Source of the DNA: Candidatus Binatia bacterium
GTDB taxonomy: Bacteria > Vulcanimicrobiota > Vulcanimicrobiia > Vulcanimicrobiales > Vulcanimicrobiaceae
Direction of reading: 5' to 3'
DNA length: 64,000 nucleotides
Assembly: GCA_035544215.1 (NCBI GenBank)
Contig: DATKHY010000007.1
Location: 1,116,001 to 1,180,000, forward strand
Under the pieces are notes generated by a model. The model ran no database searches, was not told the origin of the DNA, and saw only the letters and a list, made by a program, of their open reading frames with translations. This document shows, one piece after another, positions 53,100 to 60,322 of this stretch. The position numbers and the translations under genes are program-made. Each line of letters opens with the position of its first letter. Positions within the stretch are counted from its first letter, which is position 1.

Positions 53100-53975
53100 C
53101 TACAGCTGTTTCAGGCCGAAGCGGTGCCGCATGCTAGTACCAGCATCGGAGCCGCGCTCCAGGCGCGATGGTTGCCGGATCGCCTTCGCTCGACGAGATT
53201 CGCCCGTGTGATCCTCGGAGACCTCAACGCGGACCTCGCCGATAACGATTGAGGGCGCTTCGTAGCTCGAAGAACCTGCACCCAGCCTCTCAGGCACCGC
53301 TCTGCGGCGGTAATCTGGCGTCTCAAAGCGCACGTCGTTTTTCACATCAGCGCGCGCGGTGTTCGTCGGGACTTGGTAATCGCGAGCGACCCGCGCAAGC
53401 GCAATGGTAGCCTGTGGTCGAACCGGCGGCGATGTAGAACGCGGAGGCTCGCCGGAAAATATTGGTAACTCTGCTGCGCGCGCAACCTCTTTCAGCGGCC
53501 AGGTTGGGGTAGACGACGCATGCTCGAACGGCTGTTTGGACCGCTCGCCAAAGGTACGCGGCGCCGGCAGGGGCGGAATCACCCCGTCAGGTGATCTGGG
53601 CGGCGCCGTTTCAGTGCTCGACTTTTTTTGTAGGGCATCGCCGGACGAGGCATGCCTCTCTTCTTCCATCGCTTCCGATGTTGGCGTGACGGGTTGCGCG
53701 TCCGCACGGGGCATCATAGGTGGGGTCGGTTCGTGCACTCGGAATGGCCGTTGCTCTTCTTCGGTGTGCGGAAGATCTTTTGGGCGAAGTGACGGAAAGC
53801 CGGAACCTTCGTGCGTCAATTCCTGAGCTGGTCGGGGTGGCGGCTCGATGATGACCTCGCCCCATCCGTCACTGGCGTGACCACCGTACGCGACACTTGC
53901 CTGTCGCGCCGTCGCCGGAACAACACCGGAGACTCGCTCCACTAACCTAGAGAGATACTGGCTCTTGCCGGTCAT
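53100..53975 (-). CDS. Proline-rich, probably disordered eCIS protein
   Basis: 291 residues from the ATG at 53975, coupled to the preceding gene (ATGA). Low-complexity and rich in Pro, Ser, Glu and Arg (IIEPPPRPAQELTHEG, PTPPMMPRADAQPVTPTS, SPDGVIPPLPAPRTF). A short N-terminal amphipathic stretch (TGKSQYLSRLVERVSGVVP) and a C-terminal beta-like segment (APSIVIGEVRVEVSE) are the only ordered-looking parts. No long alpha-helix, so it is not a classic tape measure, but by position (between the gp26-like chaperone and the cap) it may fill a related role. Family unknown. Confidence 0.65.
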   Translation of the reverse strand: MTGKSQYLSRLVERVSGVVPATARQASVAYGGHASDGWGEVIIEPPPRPAQELTHEGSGFPSLRPKDLPHTEEEQRPFRVHEPTPPMMPRADAQPVTPTSEAMEEERHASSGDALQKKSSTETAPPRSPDGVIPPLPAPRTFGERSKQPFEHASSTPTWPLKEVARAAELPIFSGEPPRSTSPPVRPQATIALARVARDYQVPTNTARADVKNDVRFETPDYRRRAVPERLGAGSSSYEAPSIVIGEVRVEVSEDHTGESRRAKAIRQPSRLERGSDAGTSMRHRFGLKQL

Positions 53976-54724
53976 CGCGTCGCTGGCTCCGGCCCGTTTC
54001 CGGCAAGGTCGGCAAACTGTCGACGCTGCCCGCGCGGCAAAGACAAAATATCGCTCAGGCTCCAGCGATATGTGAGAGCGATCTGATGGATCTCGCGCAC
54101 TAACAGTGAACGTTCCCGGAGCAACGACCCGAGCAGGATCGACTGGATGTCGAAGTCGACGTGACAGACGGCGCCACATTCCGGACACGGTGCGTCGAGC
54201 TCAAGCGCCAAAATGGGCGCCTGCGCGCGAAGCACTCCATCGATCCGCTGATCGCCACCAATATCATTGCCGAGACAACGGCGCGCTAGCTCCCTAACGG
54301 CTTCGGCTGACGAGAGCCCCGCGACGGAAAGCTCGTCGCGGCCGGTCGGTATGTGGATAGCGGGAGCGTCGGCCACGCTCACTTGCGAGTATTCGAGACT
54401 CGCGAGGAGGTCGTCCAGCGCGAAGCTGAAGTCGAATGGCTCTCCGCACGCGTCGCAGGTAGCTACGCCTTGGACTTGCGGGCCGTAGACTTGTTTATAT
54501 AGCGCCGCGAGGATGCGATCTCGATCGTGGGCTGTGAGGTCGATCGCCTGACCGGGTGCGAGCGCATCCTCGCAGGCGCGTACGCACACGCGATCGATAA
54601 ATTCCACTGCCGCGAGCGTATCGCTCGAAGCCACGGCCTGCTCATCCTCGCCGGTGAGTCCCCTTACGTACACCGCGGAACGCTGGTCGATTGCGTGATG
54701 GAGCGGAACACATGTGAGCGCCAT
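53972..54724 (-). CDS. T4 gp26/gp28-like baseplate hub chaperone
   Basis: 250 residues. Helical protein with a four/five-Cys zinc-ribbon: CDAC at 90-93 and CPECGAVC at 180-187. N-terminal features EFIDRVCVRACEDALAPGQA and DLTAHDRDRILAALYKQVYG match the T4 baseplate hub assembly chaperone family (PF12322) that is often seen after the tube genes in eCIS. It likely assists tube or hub assembly in the cytoplasm rather than being part of the final particle. Confidence 0.75.
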   Translation of the reverse strand: MALTCVPLHHAIDQRSAVYVRGLTGEDEQAVASSDTLAAVEFIDRVCVRACEDALAPGQAIDLTAHDRDRILAALYKQVYGPQVQGVATCDACGEPFDFSFALDDLLASLEYSQVSVADAPAIHIPTGRDELSVAGLSSAEAVRELARRCLGNDIGGDQRIDGVLRAQAPILALELDAPCPECGAVCHVDFDIQSILLGSLLRERSLLVREIHQIALTYRWSLSDILSLPRGQRRQFADLAGNGPEPATR

Positions 54725-54735
54725 GGCATGTCACT

Positions 54736-55236
54736 CTAAGTCTCGGTCGGCTCATTGACTGATAGGTCACGTTCCCAGCCTTCATTCTGGAGAACGAGGT
54801 GCTCGATCGCGATAACGTGTGCATTAGCATCAAGTTCGGGTAGCGCTTGGTACTCCGAAACCCAGCATCGATAGACTTTATACGCTTTGGCAACCACGGC
54901 TTGCTCGTCGAGCAGCTCGATAATGATGTCCTTTCGAAAATTCTTGAGCGAGATAGCAGCGTCCCCATCAGTGTTGTAGATGAGATTGGCCCAGTTCTCG
55001 AACTCGAGGTCGTGCGTCACGCCCCGGTCCAAACTGATCGGCTCGAATTTCCAAATACTGGGTGACACGCGACCGGTGCTGGGATCGCCACCCTCGCGAT
55101 GCGTCACCGGTTCGGTCGACTTCTTAAGCATCGAACACTTGCTTACGCCAGCAACGTACCGCCCGTCCCACTTCAAGCGGAACTTCATGTTCTTATAGGG
55201 GTCGAAGCGAAAGGTGTTAACGTTGAACTGTCCCAT
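54736..55236 (-). CDS. Contractile tail tube protein (gp19 family, Afp1-like)
   Basis: 166 residues. Tube signature: FRFDPYKNMKFRLKWDGRYV, AGVSKCSMLKKSTEPVTHRE, GGDPSTGRVSPSIWKFEPIS and LDRGVTHDLEFENWANLI, with VYRCWVSEYQALPELDANA near the C-terminus. It would polymerise into the inner tube that carries cargo. Only this one tube gene is visible, whereas many eCIS have two or three. It lies 6 bp after the sheath gene. Confidence 0.9.
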   Translation of the reverse strand: MGQFNVNTFRFDPYKNMKFRLKWDGRYVAGVSKCSMLKKSTEPVTHREGGDPSTGRVSPSIWKFEPISLDRGVTHDLEFENWANLIYNTDGDAAISLKNFRKDIIIELLDEQAVVAKAYKVYRCWVSEYQALPELDANAHVIAIEHLVLQNEGWERDLSVNEPTET

Positions 55237-55242
55237 CGCTAA

Positions 55243-57636
55243 TTACACTCCAATCTGTCCAGCCATCTGCTGTAGTTGGATAAGTACGAACTCCGCCGGT
55301 TTGAGGGGCGCGAAGCCGACGACGATGTTTACGATCCCAAGATTTTGATCGTCTTGCGTCGTCGTATCTTGGTCGCACTTGACGAAGTACGCAAGACTCG
55401 GCGTCGCCCCGGCGAACGCGCCCTTTCGGAACTGCTCGTGCATAAAGGCACCGACGTTGAGGCGGATCTGAGCCCAAAGCGGCTCATCGTTAGGCTCAAA
55501 GACTACCCATTTCAAGCCGCGATACAGACTCTCTTCGAGGAAGTATGCGAGGCGTCGCACGGGGATGTACTTGTACTCGCTACCGAAGTCGTCGTCCCCA
55601 TCGACCGTGCGCGAACCCCAGATCACGATGCCATCGGGAAACACGCGGATAGTGTTGATCGCACGCGGATTAAGAAAACCGTTGTCACCATCGCTGTACC
55701 GTTGTTGGACGTTGGTGATCTCGCGAATGTCCGCTTCTGTTCCGGCGGGCGCCTTCCAAACGCCCCTGGTCGCATCGATGCGCGCCATAACGCCGGCGAC
55801 TGCTCCGGATGGTCCTACATTGACCGTTCCCACACCATTTTGAATGGTGATCCAAGGGAAGAATAGCGCGCTCGCGTCTTTCACTAGACCAATTCTCGCG
55901 GCGCCCATCCCCGAGAGCGCGTCCGTCACCTGCTGCCAGCTCTTGGGCGCATCAATGAGCAGCAGCGCACGGCGCTGCTGGCAAAACACGCTGGCAGGGC
56001 CATTAATGGTCAGGGGGTTGGGAGCTGCCGAGTCCGCGTCCGCGGGTAGAACCATCAAGTTGAAGAGATCGACTTCCTGATCGATGATCGGGTACGCATT
56101 CGCGTAATCCGACAACGCCAATGTGCCACCGTTGTTTCCGTCTACGGGTGCCGTCTGAAACTTTGCTGCGCCACCAGTCCCTAGACTGTAATAACGTACG
56201 TTTGTCTCAAAGAGGTTTCCGATGTTCTGCGCACCCGGAGTCGACGCAATCGTTCCGATGTTGTTGTCCCCGGGAGCCGTTGGCGTGAGCATTAGACGGG
56301 TGCCAATCACGGCGGCTTGCCATGCAAATGTCGGGTCACTATTCGCGAACGCGTTTATCGCATCGCGCATAATGCCGAGCTTCTCACGAACGCCATCGCT
56401 GCCCGCGTTCTGGTCTTCAAATATAGGTGCCGTACCCGGAGGGACAGTTTGGACTGTGATGAGCGAGAGCGGAATCGTCTTTGCACCGATTAATAGATTG
56501 GTCACCTGATTTTGCAGAAGAGCGCCAAACGTGACGAACTGCGGGTTCGCGGCCAGCGGATCGCACAGCATGGTTACGCCAGTGGGTGCCGGACGGTACT
56601 TAGACGATACTGGCACTTCGATGCCACCCTGGCCGGCCCCGAGGCCAAGCAGCACCGCAACATCACCGGCCGCGGCCGGCATGATTCGCACATCGGCGTT
56701 AAAATTATCGCTTTTGTTGGAGGTTATTCTCAAGAACGCCGTCTTACCAAAAGGCGCTCGCGCGCCGCCTTGGGTGTCGCTCGGTCCGGCGATAAAGTTC
56801 ACCGTGACCTTCGTTGTCCCCAGGAGTTGATTGTTGAGAGCGGTCTGTATCGCGAGTTCGAGGGCGCCCTGATTAGCGCTCCCAGCGACATCGACACTTG
56901 ATAGGTCGAAATCAGCGAAGGCGCCGCCGTCAACGCTCATGAGTAAGTGATTTGTCGTCAGGCCGAGCGCCTTGCCGAATATACCGACCACGGCACCTTG
57001 CAAGTCGGGAAAAGTATTTGCCGCCAGAGGGAAACCTGATTGCGAAAACCCGGAGCGGGGATTGCGCACTGCGACATCTTGAAGCGTGATAAGGGATGAC
57101 TGACTAACGACTGTGGGCGCGTATGTTGAGTTATTCGTTTGGTCCATCGTGAGATTTGTGTAAAGCTCGCGCCCGGTTTTTACCAACTGTCCGCGCGAGT
57201 CGGTGGTCCAGCTGAAGACCTCGAGATTAAAGGACCCTTCTGGATCTGCCGAATTGTAGGTGATGGCGATGCGTATATCATTGCCCACTACGCCATCCGA
57301 CGTCGCGGTCGCCTTGAGCACGATGTTGTTTGCTTCATTCTCGAGTGTTACTGAAGCCGGCGCATGACCGGCTCCGAGGATACGCATGACCCAGCAACTC
57401 GTTCCACCGTTTCCGAAGAATAGGTTAACCGAGCGGGGCAGATCGGACAGCGTCGCGTCGGTAGAAAAGGCACGCTCGAAGGCGGCTTCGCTAAGACACA
57501 ACGTTGGCTGGCTTACCTCGCCTTGCATTGTCCGCCCGAGAAACAATGCGATCGATGTGCCGACGCCGGTAATCGTGCGAACGCCACTCGGAACTTCTTC
57601 TACATAGACACCCGGATACGTTGGAGATATGGGCAT
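55243..57636 (-). CDS. Contractile tail sheath protein (Afp2/3/4-like)
   Basis: 797 residues. Start at ATG 57636, six bases after a strong GAGGTGA site; the TTG at 57642 two codons earlier lies inside that region. The N-terminus SPTYPGVYVEEVPSGVRTIT is the classic sheath handshake strand, followed by GVGTSIALFLGRT. The C-terminal domain has AINTIRVFPDGIVIWGSRTV, IPVRRLAYFLEESLYRGLKW and VVFEPNDEPLWAQIRLNVGA, the conserved sheath core. The central insertion (about 200-560) is large, as in long eCIS sheaths. It contracts to drive the tube. Confidence 0.95.
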   Translation of the reverse strand: MPISPTYPGVYVEEVPSGVRTITGVGTSIALFLGRTMQGEVSQPTLCLSEAAFERAFSTDATLSDLPRSVNLFFGNGGTSCWVMRILGAGHAPASVTLENEANNIVLKATATSDGVVGNDIRIAITYNSADPEGSFNLEVFSWTTDSRGQLVKTGRELYTNLTMDQTNNSTYAPTVVSQSSLITLQDVAVRNPRSGFSQSGFPLAANTFPDLQGAVVGIFGKALGLTTNHLLMSVDGGAFADFDLSSVDVAGSANQGALELAIQTALNNQLLGTTKVTVNFIAGPSDTQGGARAPFGKTAFLRITSNKSDNFNADVRIMPAAAGDVAVLLGLGAGQGGIEVPVSSKYRPAPTGVTMLCDPLAANPQFVTFGALLQNQVTNLLIGAKTIPLSLITVQTVPPGTAPIFEDQNAGSDGVREKLGIMRDAINAFANSDPTFAWQAAVIGTRLMLTPTAPGDNNIGTIASTPGAQNIGNLFETNVRYYSLGTGGAAKFQTAPVDGNNGGTLALSDYANAYPIIDQEVDLFNLMVLPADADSAAPNPLTINGPASVFCQQRRALLLIDAPKSWQQVTDALSGMGAARIGLVKDASALFFPWITIQNGVGTVNVGPSGAVAGVMARIDATRGVWKAPAGTEADIREITNVQQRYSDGDNGFLNPRAINTIRVFPDGIVIWGSRTVDGDDDFGSEYKYIPVRRLAYFLEESLYRGLKWVVFEPNDEPLWAQIRLNVGAFMHEQFRKGAFAGATPSLAYFVKCDQDTTTQDDQNLGIVNIVVGFAPLKPAEFVLIQLQQMAGQIGV

Positions 57637-57642
57637 CGCCAA

Positions 57643-57915
57643 TCACCTCACTGACGAATGTTCGGCTCTCAAGTTAATAGCGGATGCGAGTTTCCCAAGG
57701 GCATCAACAGAGCTTTGAAAGTGCGCGACGGTTCCGGTGTCGGCGTGCTCCACGCTGCCTCGCAGGATCCCCTGGTCTTCGCGCCAGTAGGTTAGGACGA
57801 GCGTGGAGTGGTCAACGCTCAGCCTCGCCGGGTCGCTCATCGGCGTCGCGCGAACCGTGATGTGCCCATCGCTCGTCGGTTCCACCGAAAGGACGACGGT
57901 GGTCCGTTCTTTCAC
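57643..57915 (-). CDS. Small unknown protein opening the eCIS operon
   Basis: 90 residues from a GTG at 57915 with GAGGAG upstream. Beta-strand-like pattern (TTVVLSVEPTSDGHITVRAT), then a helical C-terminus (SVDALGKLASAINLRAEH). Its stop lies beside the ribosome-binding site of the sheath gene, so it is the first gene of the cluster. I do not recognise it; a regulator or assembly factor is possible. Confidence 0.6.
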   Translation of the reverse strand: MKERTTVVLSVEPTSDGHITVRATPMSDPARLSVDHSTLVLTYWREDQGILRGSVEHADTGTVAHFQSSVDALGKLASAINLRAEHSSVR

Positions 57916-58083
57916 TGGCTCTCCTCAAGAGAAGTTTCCGCCTGACCCGAGCTTAGCCCGGCGCGGTCTCAAGAGGCTCTCGTTACTCGCTCGAGTTTGT
58001 TCCGAAAGTCACTCGGTTTTCTCTCGTGTGCTCTACCCGGGAGGCTATCCCCATCACGAAACATCGGAAACGACCCAGCAAAT
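57916..58083. promoter_or_regulatory. Presumed control region upstream of the eCIS operon
   Basis: About 170 bp between the first operon gene and the two-TM membrane protein gene, both transcribed leftward. It must hold the operon promoter unless transcription enters from the membrane-protein gene. I see the GAGGAG site of the first gene at its left end but no confident -35/-10 pair or terminator hairpin. Confidence 0.35.
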
Positions 58084-58740
58084 CTAGGACCCCGATACCT
58101 TCCGAATAAAGACCGCGGCTAGCGCCGAGGCTGCCGAAAATAGGCCGGCAACGACGCCGAGGACCTGGAGGGTTTGGCCCCAAGAAAATGGGTCATCGAA
58201 GCGGACAAATTGGAGGCCGCGGTATGCGACCGGGTCAGATCCATTATCAATCCGATCAGGGCGAAACGCAAGGAGCACCTGCACGGCCTTGCTGCCCGCG
58301 CTCTTGCAATCGTCGACACTCCATTGCCAGACGAACGCCGCAAGCATCGCTTTCGTCGACTTTGAACTTGCCAGCGCCGGCGTTACCGTGCAGCCGCCGA
58401 CCGATAGCGTCGGGGTAAGGGCGCCATCGTATTCGTTTCCCAAGCCGGCCGTACTTCGCGACGAGCCCGGGTCGAGGCGCAGCGTGATGCTCAGAGAGTC
58501 CCCACGACGAATCTCGGTCGAAGCGGGGATTAATCTCGCCGCAACCGATCGGCCCTGCACGAGAAAGTCGAAGCCACTTGAGGCCGCGACTTCCGCATCT
58601 TTCTGGGCCTTCGCGTTTGATTCAGCCTGCTGCCGTTCGTACTGCGAGCGTTGCAACGCCAAGTAGAAACCGACCAGCGACAGCGCCATGGCTATAACCA
58701 GCAGTGGTAAGGTGACAAAGAGTAGCGCCCGTCGATTCAT
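58084..58740 (-). CDS. Membrane protein with N- and C-terminal TM helices
   Basis: 218 residues from the ATG at 58740, chosen because GGAG lies 6 bp upstream; the longer frame to 58881 has no such site. TM1 at about 5-27 (LLFVTLPLLVIAMALSLVGF), then a Gln/Ala/Lys-rich coiled-coil-like stretch (QRSQYERQQAESNAKAQKD), a soluble domain with two Cys, and a second TM near 188-212 (LGVVAGLFSAASALAAVFI). No family recognised. It lies directly upstream of the eCIS operon on the same strand and could anchor or trigger particles at the membrane, or be unrelated. Confidence 0.6.
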   Translation of the reverse strand: MNRRALLFVTLPLLVIAMALSLVGFYLALQRSQYERQQAESNAKAQKDAEVAASSGFDFLVQGRSVAARLIPASTEIRRGDSLSITLRLDPGSSRSTAGLGNEYDGALTPTLSVGGCTVTPALASSKSTKAMLAAFVWQWSVDDCKSAGSKAVQVLLAFRPDRIDNGSDPVAYRGLQFVRFDDPFSWGQTLQVLGVVAGLFSAASALAAVFIRKVSGS

Positions 58741-59394
58741 TTCGTGCTCCGATCCGCCATCGCGCCTTTTTCGCAGCTTCAGGCATAGGCTGGAGGTTCC
58801 TCTGCGAATGGGTGACGCGAGCGCAAGGGATTTTGTTAGAGCGAGCTCGACTTTCCATGGGATAAACTCATAGTGCAGCACACGTCGTCACTGCGCACCC
58901 TCTCTAGGACCGCTGGGGCGGCTCAAGCAGCACCCGCGGAGCCTAATCCCGTGTCTGCCGCGAGTGCTTTGCGGGCGGGATGCGCCAGCGCGGTAGCCTG
59001 ATCGGGTGGCAGAGGAGAAAACGGCCGCGGCGCTTTAGCCAATTCCGTGTAGTGAATGGGGTAGCGAGGATTCGAGAGGCGGTTACTTCGATCCGGCGGA
59101 AGGGCGCCGGGTTAACTCCAGGAACGACAGGCGACGGGAAAGTCTCGAGCCGAGCTTCCTTCAGGAAGCGCAAAGCGAACACCAAGGCCGAACCGCTCCC
59201 GCAAATCGGAATCCCGGAGTCTAGCGATCGGAGAATAATGCGCAGGCGGCATGATGCGCCCGCATCGCACGCGATGCGAATCGGGATTTAGCCGCGGGGA
59301 GCGCCTCACCCTTATACCGAAGCCAGATCGTGTATTTCAAACGAGTGCGCTCGGCTGGGCTTCTGTATGAAGGTAGCCGGAGAGGGGTTCTTGA
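58741..59394. other. Gene-poor interval with dispersed repeat copy C
   Basis: About 650 bp between the leftward membrane protein and the rightward small secreted protein, so it holds both start regions. Frames inside are short and unconvincing. It contains a diverged copy of the dispersed repeat at 59038-59068. No tRNA or terminator seen. Confidence 0.5.
59038..59068 (+). repeat. Dispersed repeat, copy C (diverged)
   Basis: Begins GCCAATTCCGTGTAGTGAAT and continues GGGGTAGCGAG. Against the core of copies B and D, 18 of 23 positions match, and the following GTAGCGAG parallels GTAGTGAG of copy B. Same orientation as the other copies; non-coding context right of the eCIS operon. Confidence 0.55.
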
Positions 59395-59754
59395 GTGAGA
59401 AAGTTCGTGACTGGGTTGGTTGTGTTGACCGTGCTAACGACCGGTTCAGCTTTTGCTGCAGATGTGGGGCCGAAGGCGGACGTCGCTGCCGTGCGCGCGG
59501 CGTCGAATCAGAAGTTCCCGAGCAGACACGTGGACGCGGTGCACGTGGTCGGCGATTATGCGTTGCTCGATTGGTACGATCAAGAATCGGGAGGGTATGC
59601 GCTGTACAAGCGCACCTCGGGTGAACGATGGAACCAGATCGACTTCAGCGGCGGCGTGACCAATGTAAGTCTTATGGCCCAGCATGGGGTGCCGACTTCG
59701 ATCGGGCACAAACTTTGCTTGGGATGGGGCAGCGCGAAGCCCTGTCAACTCTAA
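59395..59754 (+). CDS. Small secreted protein
   Basis: 119 residues from a GTG at 59395. Sec signal peptide (RKFVTGLVVLTVLTTGSAFA) cleaved near FAAD. The mature part (~97 residues) is compact: a helix (DVAAVRAASNQKF) followed by strands (VVGDYALLDWYDQESGGYAL) and a short Cys-containing end (LCLGWGSAKPC). Two Cys near the C-terminus may form a disulphide. No family recognised. It resembles small periplasmic proteins with an NTF2/cystatin-like helix-plus-sheet order, but that is only an impression. Confidence 0.65.
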   Translation: MRKFVTGLVVLTVLTTGSAFAADVGPKADVAAVRAASNQKFPSRHVDAVHVVGDYALLDWYDQESGGYALYKRTSGERWNQIDFSGGVTNVSLMAQHGVPTSIGHKLCLGWGSAKPCQL

Positions 59755-59818
59755 CGCGCACGTTTTGCTCCCAAAGGTGGTAACGAACTGTGAGAAAACT
59801 CGTCTTTGAGGCCTTGCC

Positions 59819-60205
59819 ATGAAAGCTGTACTGATTCTCTGTGCGATAGCGGCTTCGCCGTTCTGGAGTCCATCGCCGGCTTACGCAGGCGGCTCCACGG
59901 TGCACCAGGTTGACGGCGTTATAACGCACGTCGGGCGCGGGAACCAAGGCACGGAATTTTACATGAGAATCAGCGGCGTGCCCGTACGGTTCTGGTTCGA
60001 CAACGCCTCCAACTTCGCAATCAACGGACATCAGCCTAATTGCCAAGGAATGGCCGGTTTCGGCGATTTTACAAAGGGCACCATGCCCGGTTGCCCAGGC
60101 TGGGCTCCCGTCACGATCGGGAAAACCCGCGTTCGCGTCTCATATCGCGAGATCCAATCGGGGGGAAGCACCCTCCTCATTGCAAGTTCGCTGCAGACGA
60201 TATGA
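59819..60205 (+). CDS. Small secreted protein
   Basis: 128 residues with a signal peptide (MKAVLILCAIAASPFWSPSP, cleavage near AYAGG). The mature beta-rich domain contains VDGVITHVGRGNQGTEFYMR and VPVRFWFDNASNFAINGH, and two Cys (PNCQG, MPGCPGW). The pattern suggests a small OB-like or beta-barrel domain. No family recognised. It follows the other small secreted protein by 64 bp on the same strand. Confidence 0.65.
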   Translation: MKAVLILCAIAASPFWSPSPAYAGGSTVHQVDGVITHVGRGNQGTEFYMRISGVPVRFWFDNASNFAINGHQPNCQGMAGFGDFTKGTMPGCPGWAPVTIGKTRVRVSYREIQSGGSTLLIASSLQTI

Positions 60206-60322
60206 GCCGCGACTCCTCTTATGACACGCAAACGAGAAAAGACGTATAGCGTACTAACGAAAGCGCGGCAACCTAGCTAAGCGCTCGAAGGTCCAACCTT
60301 TTGGGTCAGGGAAGCATCCCGC

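Noticed and set aside
38840-57915. Interpretation as a prophage or as a type VI secretion system
   Set aside because: No head, packaging, lysis or integration genes for a prophage; no TssJLM membrane complex or ClpV for T6SS. The gene set and AAA+ ATPase fit eCIS.
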